This document shows positions 1-8,465 of a DNA stretch of 64,000 bases, in pieces (the stretch's first letter is position 1; every line of letters starts with the position of its first letter). Made by a program: the position numbers and the translations under genes. Origin of the DNA: Pygmaiobacter massiliensis (GTDB taxonomy: Bacteria > Bacillota > Clostridia > Oscillospirales > Ruminococcaceae); the NCBI RefSeq assembly GCF_900199435.1, contig NZ_OAML01000003.1, forward strand, positions 558,001 to 622,000, in the 5' to 3' direction. A model generated the notes under the pieces. That model saw nothing but the letters and a program-made list of their open reading frames with translations. It did not search any database and was not told where the DNA came from.

Positions 1-1
1 G

Positions 2-802
2 ACCGGAGAAGAAAAAGATTGGCCGCGGAATTTTTCCAAAACCTACTCAGATAAAGACTTGCTTGTTGCAGATGCACTGGCCCGCAGCATTAACACAATT
101 GCGGTGCGGGTAGGTGAGCGCGCAGGGGTGGGCAACATCTACCGCTTTACTACCCGCGAGCTGGGCATCAGCACCTTTTTGAGCAAAGATAAATCCTCTG
201 CACCGATGATTCTTGGTGCTTCTACATTGGGCGTAACTCCGCTGGAGATGGCATCGGCTTACAGTATCTTTGGCAGCGGGGGCATCTATACCACACCACA
301 CTGCTATACCACGGCAGAACGCGGTGATGGTAAAGTGCTGCTCAAACCCGTTATAGAAACCCGGCAGGTGATTGACAGTGATACGGCCTACATTATGAAC
401 CGCTTACTGCGCGGCGTAATGACTGGCGCCGGCACCGCAGCCGGTTACAGTGTTGGTGACGGGATGGACTGCATCGGCAAAACCGGCACCACCAGCGACG
501 ACCGTGACCATTGGTTTATCGGCTTAACACCGTATTATGTCACCTCCAGCTGGTATGGTTACGATGATAACCTGTCGCTTTCAGTCAACTATCATGCACA
601 TCCGCCTACCTTGGCATGGCGCAACGTGATGGCAACGGCACAGCGTGGTTTGGAGCATAAAGAGTTCCCGGTAGATGCAACAGTTGTAACGGCCGAATAT
701 TGTACTGTAACCGGAAGGCTGGCAGGTAAAAACTGCCCGCATACTACGGGTTATTACAAAGCGAATCAGTTGCCGAAAACCGGCTGTCCCGAACATGATT
801 AA
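2..802 (+). CDS. Penicillin-binding protein, C-terminal transpeptidase part (5' truncated by window edge)
   Basis: The reading frame is open from base 2, so the gene begins outside the window; 266 residues are visible. It is the end of a transpeptidase domain that cross-links peptidoglycan stem peptides outside the membrane. The KTG box appears as KTGTT at fragment residue 160, followed by a DHWFIGLTPYYV stretch typical of class A enzymes, which normally also carry an N-terminal glycosyltransferase domain (not visible here). The catalytic SxxK serine must lie upstream. After the domain there is only a short tail with two cysteines and no long linker or PASTA repeats. An intrinsic terminator follows 34 bases after the stop. 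Class A versus class B cannot be settled without the missing part. Confidence 0.88.
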   Translation, partial: TGEEKDWPRNFSKTYSDKDLLVADALARSINTIAVRVGERAGVGNIYRFTTRELGISTFLSKDKSSAPMILGASTLGVTPLEMASAYSIFGSGGIYTTPHCYTTAERGDGKVLLKPVIETRQVIDSDTAYIMNRLLRGVMTGAGTAAGYSVGDGMDCIGKTGTTSDDRDHWFIGLTPYYVTSSWYGYDDNLSLSVNYHAHPPTLAWRNVMATAQRGLEHKEFPVDATVVTAEYCTVTGRLAGKNCPHTTGYYKANQLPKTGCPEHD

Positions 803-835
803 TGGCTCTGCTAGCATTACATGATAAACACTCAA

Positions 836-878
836 CCGCCCTGCTTTGCGCGTATTGCAAAGCAGGGCGGTTTTTTTG
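836..878 (+). terminator. Intrinsic terminator after the penicillin-binding protein
   Basis: A GC-rich inverted repeat (CCGCCCTGCTTTGC against GCAAAGCAGGGCGG) with a short loop is followed directly by seven T residues. Confidence 0.93.
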
Positions 879-943
879 TGCCGATAAGTCTCATTTATTG
901 ACCATGAAGTTGGACAAGGATTCTTATCACCAGATGGAATAGC

Positions 944-972
944 TTGTCGAATTTGGAAGAATATGTTAAAAT
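944..972 (+). promoter_or_regulatory. Promoter of the GT2/DUF2142 gene pair
   Basis: TTGTCG and TAAAAT hexamers are separated by 17 bases. The start codon of the next gene lies 60 bases downstream of the -10 box, and the preceding gene is closed off by a terminator. Confidence 0.6.
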
Positions 973-1031
973 AATAATGTAAACTTGTAAAGTGCTTTCT
1001 AAAAAGGTGCGAAAATAAGGTGGAGACGCAA

Positions 1032-2102
1032 ATGAAACAAATAGCAGTATTGATTCCGGCATACCAACCGGATGAAAAAATGTGTGCGCTTGTCCAGGCA
1101 CTCCGCGCAGAGAATTTATCAGTATTTTTAATAGATGACGGCAGCGGCCCCGTATACGGGCCGCTTTTTCATGTCGCAGCCCAGATGGGGGCCGAGGTCA
1201 TCTCCTATCCTGAAAATCACGGTAAAGGTTATGCCCTTAAAACTGGCATTGCGGAGGCCGCAGCGCAAGGCTATACCGGTGTGGTAACCGCGGATGCCGA
1301 CGGGCAGCATACCGTAAAGGATATTGTACGTATCGCAGAAGCGATGAGACAGTACCCCAAAGCGCTGGTTCTTGGCAGTCGCAATACAGCAGAAATGCCG
1401 CCGCGTTCGCGCACCGGTAACCGGTTGACGGCATTTTTGTTCCGTGCGTTGTACAGCATTGATCTGGGGGATACCCAGACCGGATTACGTGGTATTCCGC
1501 TTACAGAGGGCAGGGCAGAAGAGCTGCTACGGCTAGAAGGTGACCGGTATGAATACGAAATGAATATGTTGATTGCCACTCCTCGTCTTTTTGGCGGAAT
1601 TGAGGAAATTGCTATCAAAACAATATATATCGAGAACAACGCTTCGTCTCATTTCCGTCCCGTTGCGGACGGTATGCGTATCTATCGGCTATTGTTTGCC
1701 AAATTTCCGCGTTTTGCACTGGTGTCGATGCTTTCTTTCGGAATTGATTATCTTCTGTTCACGCTGTTTGCTTATCTGTTTTCGTTTGCTGCGGTGCCAG
1801 CTACCATTGGTGCTCGTGTTATCAGCGCGGTTTGCAACTATACGATGAATCGCAGATGGGTATTTACCGGTGCCCAAAAATATTATACATTTGGCCGTTA
1901 TGCTCTTTTAGCCTTGTGCATTCTGGTGCTAAACTGCGGTCTTATCTGGTTGCTTACCAATCCGCTTCCCATTGCACCGTGGTGTGCAAAGCTGATTACG
2001 GAAGGTACACTTTATTGCGTCAGCTTTAGTGTACAATGCCGGATGGCCCATAAACAAGACAAAGATTCGCCCGAGAAACAGAAGGCGACAACTAAGGGGT
2101 AG
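1032..2102 (+). CDS. GT2 family glycosyltransferase fused to a GtrA-like membrane domain
   Basis: The 356-residue protein has an N-terminal GT-A glycosyltransferase domain (about residues 1-215). It has a nucleotide-sugar start, VLIPAYQP, and a metal-binding DADGQH motif at residues 88-93, as in dolichyl/undecaprenyl-phosphate sugar transferases. From about residue 220 it continues into four hydrophobic helices resembling GtrA, a family that flips or handles lipid-linked sugars. Likely role: charging undecaprenyl phosphate with a sugar at the inner membrane face and helping present it outside. I chose ATG 1032 over GTG 1020 because AGGTGGAG sits 7 bases before it. The next gene starts two bases after the stop, so the two are translationally coupled. 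The sugar is not predictable from the sequence. Confidence 0.85.
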   Translation: MKQIAVLIPAYQPDEKMCALVQALRAENLSVFLIDDGSGPVYGPLFHVAAQMGAEVISYPENHGKGYALKTGIAEAAAQGYTGVVTADADGQHTVKDIVRIAEAMRQYPKALVLGSRNTAEMPPRSRTGNRLTAFLFRALYSIDLGDTQTGLRGIPLTEGRAEELLRLEGDRYEYEMNMLIATPRLFGGIEEIAIKTIYIENNASSHFRPVADGMRIYRLLFAKFPRFALVSMLSFGIDYLLFTLFAYLFSFAAVPATIGARVISAVCNYTMNRRWVFTGAQKYYTFGRYALLALCILVLNCGLIWLLTNPLPIAPWCAKLITEGTLYCVSFSVQCRMAHKQDKDSPEKQKATTKG

Positions 2103-2104
2103 TA

Positions 2105-4048
2105 ATGAGTACAATTGCCAGGTGCATTAAAGAACACTGCGATTTTTCTAAAAAGGAATTGCTGAAAAAGGCGGCATTATGGTTTTGTGCCTGTGTTTTG
2201 CTGTTAGGCTATGTTTATACGTTTGGCCGACTATATGATAGACCGAGTGAAAATGAATATTATATTCCCGAAATTACGGGTACCACCGAGCCGCTGGCAG
2301 AAGGCTCGCTACTGACGCAAACATTCGTTGCGCCTTGCGATAAGCTGCGGGCGCTTTACCTTTCCTTCGACGCTTCGGATACAACCTACTCGGTCATGTA
2401 TCTGGTAACGCTGTATGATGTAAACGGCGAAGTGGTGATGCAAAACGATTTTAAAACGGGGGAAGCGACTTCTCCTGTGAATGTGTTGCTCTCTCCGTTA
2501 CAGGGGCTTGCGGGCAATACCTATACGCTGGAACTGAAAGTGGTGCGCACCATGGAGCATGACGCGGCCCGCTTTGTAACAATGCAAGACACTGATTTTG
2601 CACAAAACGCGGTGCTAGACAGAAAGCCGCTGGATGCTCCGCTCGCATTACAATTTAACAACCAGCCCAATGGGCAACTTGCGACTTATAAAGTGGTTGC
2701 GGCGCTTGCTGTTTGTCTGTTTGCTGGTATTTTGTTGCTTAGCGGAAAAAAGCCGGTGATGAACACAGTTATCATGGTGGCAGGTATCGGGCTTTTTGTG
2801 GCAATGCTCAACCCGCTGGGGGATGTACCGGACGAGCATGCTCATGCCCTGCGTGCTCAAACACTGGCACAAGGGAAAGTTTTTTGCTATTCGGACACTT
2901 TATTTGAGGCAGACGCGAATATAGAACAAATTATGACGATGGGCAGCCAGTCGGAGAATACCTTTGCGCGGTTCTCGGATACACATCTTTATGCGATGCC
3001 TGCCGGGCAGGAAAGTGTGGAATCCACGGCGGGAACAGCGGGCAACTATTTCTTTATCGGGTACCTTGCCTCTGCGCTGGGGCTTAAAATTGGCACGGCT
3101 GCCGGTATTTCTGCCATGAGCTGTTTGTACCTTGCCCGCGTATTGAATGTGCTGTACTACGCTGCACTTTGCGGGCTTGCAGTTGCAATCAGCCCGGGTT
3201 ATAAGCGAGTGCTGTCCTTTTTGGCCTGTTTCCCCAACAGCATCTTTTTGGCCGCTAGCTTTAGCCCGGATGGAATTACGATTGCACTGGGGTTCATCTC
3301 TATCGCACTCTTTTTGCGGCTGCGTGAAAAAGCGGCCGGGCAGGTGCAGTTGTGGCAAACCGCTGTTTGGCTTGCCGTTACCGCCTGCATGGCGCTGACG
3401 CGCATTCCGTATATCTGCCTGTTGCCGCTGATTCTGCTTTTACCTAAAAGCGCATATGCAAGAAAAAACGGCAAGCACTGGGTATGGTTGCAGCTGGGAA
3501 TTGCCGTTGCCCTAGCAGGGGTTTGGACGATGCTTTCAGGTCTACGTGGCCTGCGAGTCATCGAGGGGGCAGATGCCGGAGCACAGCTGCACTTCCTGTT
3601 CACAAACCTGGGCGCGGGTGTGAATGCAGTGCTGGGGACGATGTTCCTCGAAATTTACACTTTATATAAAGGCTTCTTCAATTTAGGATGGAACACTTAC
3701 GACATCGCCTGGCTGGGGCTGCTGTTACCGTTTGTTTTAATGTGGCTTATGCGGACAGAAAAACCACTTCCTGTTTCTTCCCGTGCTTGCACAAAACCAT
3801 TCTTCGGGGTGGCGTTTTGTGTGTGGTGTGCTACCTATCTTGGAATGTATATCACCTCTAACGTAGTGGGTGCACCTTCTGTCACAGGCATTCAGGGGCG
3901 TTACTTTATCGAGCTGCTCATGCTGGTGCCGGTGGCGCTTGCACCGTTTGCGCAAGAAAAAAGGTGTTGGCGCTATGCATCCACAGCGGCAGCACTGCTA
4001 ATGAACACGGTGCTGATTAGTGCTATTTTGGTAGCGCATTATCTCTAA
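2105..4048 (+). CDS. DUF2142-type multi-pass membrane protein
   Basis: The protein has 647 residues. A first membrane helix at about residues 22-43 is followed by a roughly 150-residue extracytoplasmic beta-rich region. About a dozen hydrophobic segments then run to the C-terminus. The sequence DVPDEHAHALRA after the second helix matches the PPDE.AH signature of DUF2142 proteins, which resemble GT-C glycosyltransferases using lipid-linked sugars. With the GT2-GtrA gene directly upstream (two-base gap), the simplest reading is a two-gene unit that makes a polyprenyl-phosphate sugar and transfers it to a surface polymer or protein. The acceptor is unknown. A terminator hairpin follows 25 bases after the stop. 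Confidence 0.75.
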   Translation: MSTIARCIKEHCDFSKKELLKKAALWFCACVLLLGYVYTFGRLYDRPSENEYYIPEITGTTEPLAEGSLLTQTFVAPCDKLRALYLSFDASDTTYSVMYLVTLYDVNGEVVMQNDFKTGEATSPVNVLLSPLQGLAGNTYTLELKVVRTMEHDAARFVTMQDTDFAQNAVLDRKPLDAPLALQFNNQPNGQLATYKVVAALAVCLFAGILLLSGKKPVMNTVIMVAGIGLFVAMLNPLGDVPDEHAHALRAQTLAQGKVFCYSDTLFEADANIEQIMTMGSQSENTFARFSDTHLYAMPAGQESVESTAGTAGNYFFIGYLASALGLKIGTAAGISAMSCLYLARVLNVLYYAALCGLAVAISPGYKRVLSFLACFPNSIFLAASFSPDGITIALGFISIALFLRLREKAAGQVQLWQTAVWLAVTACMALTRIPYICLLPLILLLPKSAYARKNGKHWVWLQLGIAVALAGVWTMLSGLRGLRVIEGADAGAQLHFLFTNLGAGVNAVLGTMFLEIYTLYKGFFNLGWNTYDIAWLGLLLPFVLMWLMRTEKPLPVSSRACTKPFFGVAFCVWCATYLGMYITSNVVGAPSVTGIQGRYFIELLMLVPVALAPFAQEKRCWRYASTAAALLMNTVLISAILVAHYL

Positions 4049-4072
4049 TTGTTCTCTTTGTCGATATAAAAA

Positions 4073-4120
4073 TAAAACAGCGATGAATCTTCTTGTGGGA
4101 GATTCATCGCTGTTTTGCAT
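4073..4120 (+). terminator. Intrinsic terminator after the DUF2142 gene
   Basis: A perfect 17-base stem (AAAACAGCGATGAATCT and its complement) with a nine-base loop ends in TTTT. Because it lies inside the upstream part of the next open frame, it argues that the glucosaminidase starts later. Confidence 0.85.
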
Positions 4121-4262
4121 ATTGTTGAGCCAGAGAACCAGCCGACAGTTTTCGACATATACTGTGCCGGGGGCTTCTGGGCAGGGAAGTTTTCGCCTGC
4201 TTCGGAATAAGCTTCTATTATACCGCCGGGGAAAAAACAGCGGAAGAAAGGAATGGTACATT

Positions 4263-4787
4263 TTGAATCGATATCTAGACATCCCGGTGCAGACAGTGAT
4301 GGTGGCAAATGGCGCAGAAGAGCTGGTGGGGAAAAACCCAAATTCCGAGCCTACGCCGAAAGTGCAGGCTTTTGTCATGAGCTTTGCACCAACGGCTCAG
4401 TGGGTGAGCCGTCAATGTTACGGTCTGCCACAGAAATTTATTCTAGCGCAATGGGGAGCAGAAAGTGGATGGGGCAGCACCGCGGCATCGCAGCGGGCAC
4501 AGAACTGGGCGAGCATTTGCGTACCGGGAGGCAAAACAGAGCAATTCCGCGTTTACGCCGGCCGCAGAGAGTTTGCAGAGAGTTACGCGCGGCTGCTCAA
4601 ACAGGGCAGCGCCTATGCAGAGCTGCGTAAATATCTCGCTTCTACAGAGCTGCCGCAAACCGACCGCTGCATTGAAATTATTGCCCGCAGTGGGTACAGC
4701 GCTTCCAGCTCCGGCAGCTACGAAAAATTACTGCGCGACTGCGTTGCTTCCATTGAAAAACGCGCAGGGGATATTTTTAAAGAGTAG
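4263..4787 (+). CDS. Small glucosaminidase (FlgJ/LytG-like) domain protein
   Basis: The protein has 174 residues, nearly all one glucosaminidase domain, a family that cleaves the glycan strand of peptidoglycan. The catalytic acid is expected at Glu67 in the ILAQWGAESGWG motif; the later stretch with NWASICV and the YAELRKYL region matches the end of the FlgJ-type domain. No signal peptide or binding repeats are visible, which is unusual for a wall hydrolase. I placed the start at TTG 4263 because AAAGGAA lies about ten bases before it and the longer frame would run through the preceding terminator. The start is therefore uncertain. The gene converges on the SpoIID homologue and the coding ends overlap by 11 bases. 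Confidence 0.8.
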   Translation: MNRYLDIPVQTVMVANGAEELVGKNPNSEPTPKVQAFVMSFAPTAQWVSRQCYGLPQKFILAQWGAESGWGSTAASQRAQNWASICVPGGKTEQFRVYAGRREFAESYARLLKQGSAYAELRKYLASTELPQTDRCIEIIARSGYSASSSGSYEKLLRDCVASIEKRAGDIFKE

Positions 4788-5823
4788 CAAGGGTGGTTCC
4801 TGGGTAAAAATAAGCCAGAATATCTCGGTAGGTCTTACCAGTCACCGCAAGCGTGTTTGCGGTGAACTGGCTAAGGCCGACGCCATGCCCATAGCCACGG
4901 GTGACGAAAGTGAAAGTGTTGTCAGCGCTGCAGGTTACTGTGAAATCTGCACTGCGCAGGCCCAACGCGGCGCGCACATCAACGCCGCGCAGCACCTGCC
5001 CACCGCAAGGGATAGTTGCAATATAACCAGATTCGGTCCGGGTCGGCTCGCCAAACCACGCGGCAGGCTTGCCGGAAAGATTCAGCGCTTTGAATTTCAG
5101 CGTCAGGGCATCATACACCTGCTGTGCGGTCATCTCGGTGGATACCTCATAATCGGGAGAGGTTTTGTCGAGCGGGGCATCCACCCGGACAAGATATGGC
5201 AACGCGGTGGTCCAAACAGCCTCGCTGGCCTCCGTTTTACCGTTTGAAATGGCGTAATAGGTTGCAAGCGCAGGAGCACCGTCATACATCAGCACTTCGT
5301 TTAACACCTCATCCACGGCGGCACTGACGTAAGCGTAGTTCGACTCATAGTTGTCGCCCCAGGTGGCGCGCAGCTCGGCATCGGACATGTAGCCCTCGTG
5401 TGCCGCAGGGTTGACGCGCAGATAGGCACCCTTAAGCGCGGCATCGGGCGAGAGCAGCTGTGCGGCCTTGCTTGCCAAAGCGTAGCTGTGGGTGGCAACT
5501 GCCTGTGCCTTAAACGCTTCTTTTTGGTAGCTGATTGGCATTTCGCTGGAAACCGAGCCAATCAAAAAGTCGCGCATTGCGACTGTTTTCACTTCTCCGG
5601 TGGCAGCATCGAGCAGAAGCATAGGAGCCTCGGCATCTAGTGCCGGGGCAGAGGAAGCCGTGCTGCCTGCTTGCGAGGAGGCGGGTGCTTGCGGTGTGCT
5701 TTGCGCAGTTGAAGCAGGGGGCGTGGGCGTTTTTGTGCCCAGCCCGGTAAGCGCACTGGCAGCCAGAGGAATCAGCAGCGTGAGCAGTGCGAACATTATT
5801 AAAACAGGAAAACTTTTTTTCAT
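4777..5823 (-). CDS. spoIID: SpoIID/LytB-family protein (stage II sporulation protein D-like)
   Basis: The protein has 348 residues. A signal anchor (residues 4-25) is followed by a low-complexity Ala/Ser/Thr/Pro linker (28-65) and the SpoIID domain. The conserved catalytic glutamate is Glu94 in SSEMP, followed by KAQAVATHSYAL. The later motifs SNGKTEASEAVW and the C-terminal GYGHGVGLSQFTA are also family signatures. In Bacillus, SpoIID is a lytic transglycosylase that thins peptidoglycan during forespore engulfment, working with SpoIIM and SpoIIP; neither is in this window. ATG 5823 is preceded by AGAAAGGA. The isolated position, next to another wall hydrolase, means it could also be a vegetative LytB-like paralogue. 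Confidence 0.88.
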   Translation of the reverse strand: MKKSFPVLIMFALLTLLIPLAASALTGLGTKTPTPPASTAQSTPQAPASSQAGSTASSAPALDAEAPMLLLDAATGEVKTVAMRDFLIGSVSSEMPISYQKEAFKAQAVATHSYALASKAAQLLSPDAALKGAYLRVNPAAHEGYMSDAELRATWGDNYESNYAYVSAAVDEVLNEVLMYDGAPALATYYAISNGKTEASEAVWTTALPYLVRVDAPLDKTSPDYEVSTEMTAQQVYDALTLKFKALNLSGKPAAWFGEPTRTESGYIATIPCGGQVLRGVDVRAALGLRSADFTVTCSADNTFTFVTRGYGHGVGLSQFTANTLAVTGKTYRDILAYFYPGTTLATL

Positions 5824-5919
5824 CGTATTCAATCCTTTCTGTTCCTTGCCTGCCAAGCAGGCCCGGCTGCCCAACGGCGAGAAAAGGCTCTGTAAACCGA
5901 TGCAGTTATCACCAAAAGC

Positions 5920-5948
5920 TTGATTATTTTCGCGGTTTGTTCTATCAT
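5920..5948 (+). promoter_or_regulatory. Candidate promoter for the membrane protein at 6042
   Basis: TTGATT and TATCAT are separated by 17 bases, pointing away from the SpoIID gene toward the next plus-strand gene 94 bases later. Confidence 0.4.
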
Positions 5949-6041
5949 GAAACCATTGTGACAAAAGCAGGACAGCCTGTAATATCAATATGCGGGCAGA
6001 CAGAAAAAAAGAAGATGCCCACCGGATGAGGAGTATATCGA

Positions 6042-6797
6042 ATGCGAGAGTTTCGTAGTTCTATTGTTTTAACATTTGTCTGGACAGTGCTGTTCAGCGT
6101 AGACCTTTTTATGGAGGTTGCACCAGCGACCGGGTTTGTAACACTCGGCAGTGTTTGGCTGCATTACGGGGCATTTGCTTTGGTTATTTGCCTGCTGTTT
6201 CTTTTTTCTCGCCGGGTAAAAAAAACCGAGCGGGTGCTGAAACCGACCGCGCTGCTGGCCATTGTGTTTTGGGCAGCGGGCGCTTATTTTGTTCTTTCGG
6301 CGCTTTTTGTTTTCATCTCGGGCCTGACCGTGGCGCGCGTTTTATTTGCGGTGCTTAGCATTTTAGGCAGCGTATGGTTTTTTTGCACCGGCAATGCAAT
6401 GCGTGCGGGTCAATTTCCGTCTTCTGGCACGTTAGGGTTTGGGCTTTCCGCCGCAAGTGCAGTTTTGCTTTCTGTTCTACTGAAATATATGGAGCGCCCC
6501 GCCAGCAACCAGCATTTTACACTTACGGTGGCAATTAGTGGCTGTATTTTTGGATTGCTTTTTCTTACTGCTTTGCTGCGCGCCGTCTTTTTGCGCGACC
6601 CCAGCCAAACAGCCAACCTTTTTTGGTTGAGCAATGTTGCAGTTTGTTTTGCACTTTGCTTTGCAGCACAGACCATCTTTTTGCTGATTAGAGGTGGATT
6701 TTCTGCACGCAACCTCACACTGGAACTGCCCATTATGGCGCTTGGCATTGTAGGCGCTGTCGTTGCAAAGCAAATGTCAGTACCGCCCGAAACATAA
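6042..6797 (+). CDS. Uncharacterised membrane protein, about seven membrane segments
   Basis: I do not recognise the family. The 251-residue protein is almost entirely hydrophobic: roughly seven membrane spans, with a basic loop (SRRVKKTERV) after the second span and another (RAVFLRDPSQ) after the fifth, which would face the cytoplasm. There are no charged residues inside the helices that would suggest ion transport, and no catalytic motif is visible. The start is well supported by GAGGAG nine bases upstream of ATG 6042. It stands alone between the divergent SpoIID gene and a two-way terminator. Confidence 0.72.
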   Translation: MREFRSSIVLTFVWTVLFSVDLFMEVAPATGFVTLGSVWLHYGAFALVICLLFLFSRRVKKTERVLKPTALLAIVFWAAGAYFVLSALFVFISGLTVARVLFAVLSILGSVWFFCTGNAMRAGQFPSSGTLGFGLSAASAVLLSVLLKYMERPASNQHFTLTVAISGCIFGLLFLTALLRAVFLRDPSQTANLFWLSNVAVCFALCFAAQTIFLLIRGGFSARNLTLELPIMALGIVGAVVAKQMSVPPET

Positions 6798-6798
6798 T

Positions 6799-6842
6799 AA
6801 AAAATGCCCAGCCGAGAAACTGCTCAGGCTGGGCATTTTTGT
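6799..6842. terminator. Two-way intrinsic terminator
   Basis: AAAATGCCCAGCC pairs with GGCTGGGCATTTT; T runs flank both sides, so it can end the plus-strand membrane protein gene and the minus-strand degV gene. Confidence 0.9.
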
Positions 6843-6856
6843 TTTGTTGCGCGAAG

Positions 6857-7711
6857 TTATTGAGCTGCAAAATAGGCAATACCGCAGGCACCGGGGCCTG
6901 CGTGGGTACCGATGACTGTTCCGATTGGAGAAACAAGCGGCGCTGGCAGATGCAGCTGATCGCCGATATATTTTTGGAAAGGTTTTACCGTATTTGCATG
7001 GCCGGTATAACCCAGCATTGCGGGGCGGCTGCTGTCCATGCCACCGGCTTCGTCAGTAATCAGCTTAAAGATATTAACATAGGCACCGGCAAGCCCGCGC
7101 GCTTTGCCCGCAACTGCAATTTTGCCTTCGCGTACTGTCACGACCGGTTTAATGCCGAGCAGGGTGCCGGCAACCGCTGCGGCTTTTGGCAACCGCCCGC
7201 CTTTTTGCAGGTATTTCAGCGTGTCTACAACAGCATACAGGCGCACAAAGTGACGATCTTCCTCTACCGCGGTTGCAATATCGGCAGCGGTGCTTCCGGC
7301 GGCGCGCAGCTCCAGCGCATGGCGGCAGAGCAACTGCAACGCAAGGGTGGCGGTAAGGCTATCCACAATATAAATATGGTCGCCCCAGCCTTCACACAGG
7401 CCACGTGCCAGCTCTGCGCTTTGCACCGTGCCGGAAAGTTTGCTGGAAAGCAAAATTGCTACAACATCATCACCGGCGTCGCGCGCGGCTTCAAACTCCT
7501 GCAAAAAAGCGTCCGGGCTGGGCTGGCTGGTGGTCGGCAAATGGTCTGCCTGTGACAGCCGCTCGTAAAATTCTTCAGCATCCAAGTCGATACCGTCACG
7601 GTAAACCTCATCTGGCCCAAAGTTGACGTTAAGGGGCACAACGTGGACCCCAAGCTCTTGTTGCTGTGCAGCAGAAAAATCAGCAGTAGAATCAGTAAGA
7701 ATACGAATCAT
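6857..7711 (-). CDS. degV: DegV family fatty-acid-binding protein (FakB-like)
   Basis: The 284-residue length is the usual one for the family. Members hold a fatty acid in a buried pocket and, as FakB, present it to the kinase FakA so exogenous fatty acids can be phosphorylated for phospholipid synthesis. Signatures seen: DSTAD at residues 7-11, the TSQPS loop that binds the carboxylate, SSKLSGT in the middle and the C-terminal GPGACGIAYFA. ATG 7711 follows AAAGGAA. A FabT-like repressor lies 109 bases upstream on the same strand, so the two probably share a transcript and a role in fatty acid supply. The kinase partner is not in this window. Confidence 0.9.
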   Translation of the reverse strand: MIRILTDSTADFSAAQQQELGVHVVPLNVNFGPDEVYRDGIDLDAEEFYERLSQADHLPTTSQPSPDAFLQEFEAARDAGDDVVAILLSSKLSGTVQSAELARGLCEGWGDHIYIVDSLTATLALQLLCRHALELRAAGSTAADIATAVEEDRHFVRLYAVVDTLKYLQKGGRLPKAAAVAGTLLGIKPVVTVREGKIAVAGKARGLAGAYVNIFKLITDEAGGMDSSRPAMLGYTGHANTVKPFQKYIGDQLHLPAPLVSPIGTVIGTHAGPGACGIAYFAAQ

Positions 7712-7820
7712 GGCAAAGTTCCTTTCTCGTTCTGCCAAAGGGGCGGCGCGTGGACGCACAATAATTTGGCAAGAGGTTTTTCAATAGAAAATCTTAAATT
7801 TGCAAAAAGAAAAAGTGAAG

Positions 7821-8258
7821 TTACAGAGATTTAAAAAAGCCGTGCAGCGCATCTAGTGCTTGCACTAATGTACCCAGTTCTTCTTCCGAAAGTACACCGG
7901 CAACACCTTCCACCATTCGTGCATGGAATCTGCGATGCGCCTCGCACGCGCCAGCGGCCGTATCGCTGAGCACCACGAGGACTTTGCGTTTATCCTCTTC
8001 ACTTTTTTGCCGCATCAAGTAACCTTTTTGCTCTAATGCCTTTACCGCTACTGTCAGCGTGCCCGCAGAAATGCTAAGCATACGTGCCAGGGCTGTCATA
8101 GGAAGCGGTTCTTCACTGCGAGAGGCCGCCTCCAGCAGATGCATTTCGCTAACCGAAAGGTTTTTGTATGGGCCGTGCGCCAGGCTTTGCTCTTCCAAGC
8201 GCAGAATATCATTGAATACACGCACCAAAAATGCATTCAGTTGCTGTTGTTTTGTCAT
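7821..8258 (-). CDS. MarR-family repressor resembling FabT
   Basis: The 145-residue winged-helix protein is one of the MarR family. Its layout matches FabT of streptococci as I recall it, at the same length: an N-terminal VFNDILRLEEQSL helix, LSVSEMHLLEA, a recognition helix region AGTLTVAVKALEQKGYL, the wing SEEDKRKVLVVLS, and RRFHARMV near the end. FabT represses fatty acid synthesis genes when long-chain acyl-ACP is plentiful. Two inverted repeats of the TTTGAA/TTCAAA type overlap its own promoter region. ATG 8258 follows GGAGG by five bases. No fab genes are nearby, so its targets are mostly elsewhere, apart from itself and the downstream degV gene. Confidence 0.85.
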   Translation of the reverse strand: MTKQQQLNAFLVRVFNDILRLEEQSLAHGPYKNLSVSEMHLLEAASRSEEPLPMTALARMLSISAGTLTVAVKALEQKGYLMRQKSEEDKRKVLVVLSDTAAGACEAHRRFHARMVEGVAGVLSEEELGTLVQALDALHGFFKSL

Positions 8259-8272
8259 GTTATCCTCCAATT

Positions 8273-8300
8273 GTTTGATATTCAAACTTTGAACTTCAAA
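8273..8300. promoter_or_regulatory. Tandem FabT/MarR-type operators
   Basis: Two adjacent palindromes, GTTTGATATTCAAAC (8273-8287) and TTTGAACTTCAAA (8288-8300), lie between the promoter and the start of the repressor gene. They resemble the known FabT box (TTTGA..ATCAAA). The position predicts autorepression. Confidence 0.72.
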
Positions 8301-8309
8301 CTATTTGGA

Positions 8310-8338
8310 AGTATAGCATATCAAGTTCTAGCCGTCAA
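8310..8338 (-). promoter_or_regulatory. Promoter of the FabT-like/degV unit
   Basis: On the minus strand TTGACG and TATACT are separated by 17 bases; the two operators start about ten bases beyond the -10 box. Confidence 0.72.
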
Positions 8339-8383
8339 ATCCATTTTTTGAAAAAGGTTTCTGGATAAAAAAGCCATTGGCGG

Positions 8384-8412
8384 TTGCGCAGGTGGTGATA
8401 TTCCGCTATAAT
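8384..8412 (+). promoter_or_regulatory. Promoter of the hydantoinase-type amidase
   Basis: TTGCGC and TATAAT are separated by 17 bases, about 54 bases upstream of the start codon. Confidence 0.65.
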
Positions 8413-8465
8413 TACACTAATACGTTGAAGTGGCATAGCCAAAAAGTATGGAGGGAAGTTTAAAA

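Noticed and set aside
6839-7555. A 238-codon plus-strand frame opposite degV
   Set aside because: Cys/Gln-rich nonsense composition starting inside the terminator; degV on the minus strand has clear motifs.
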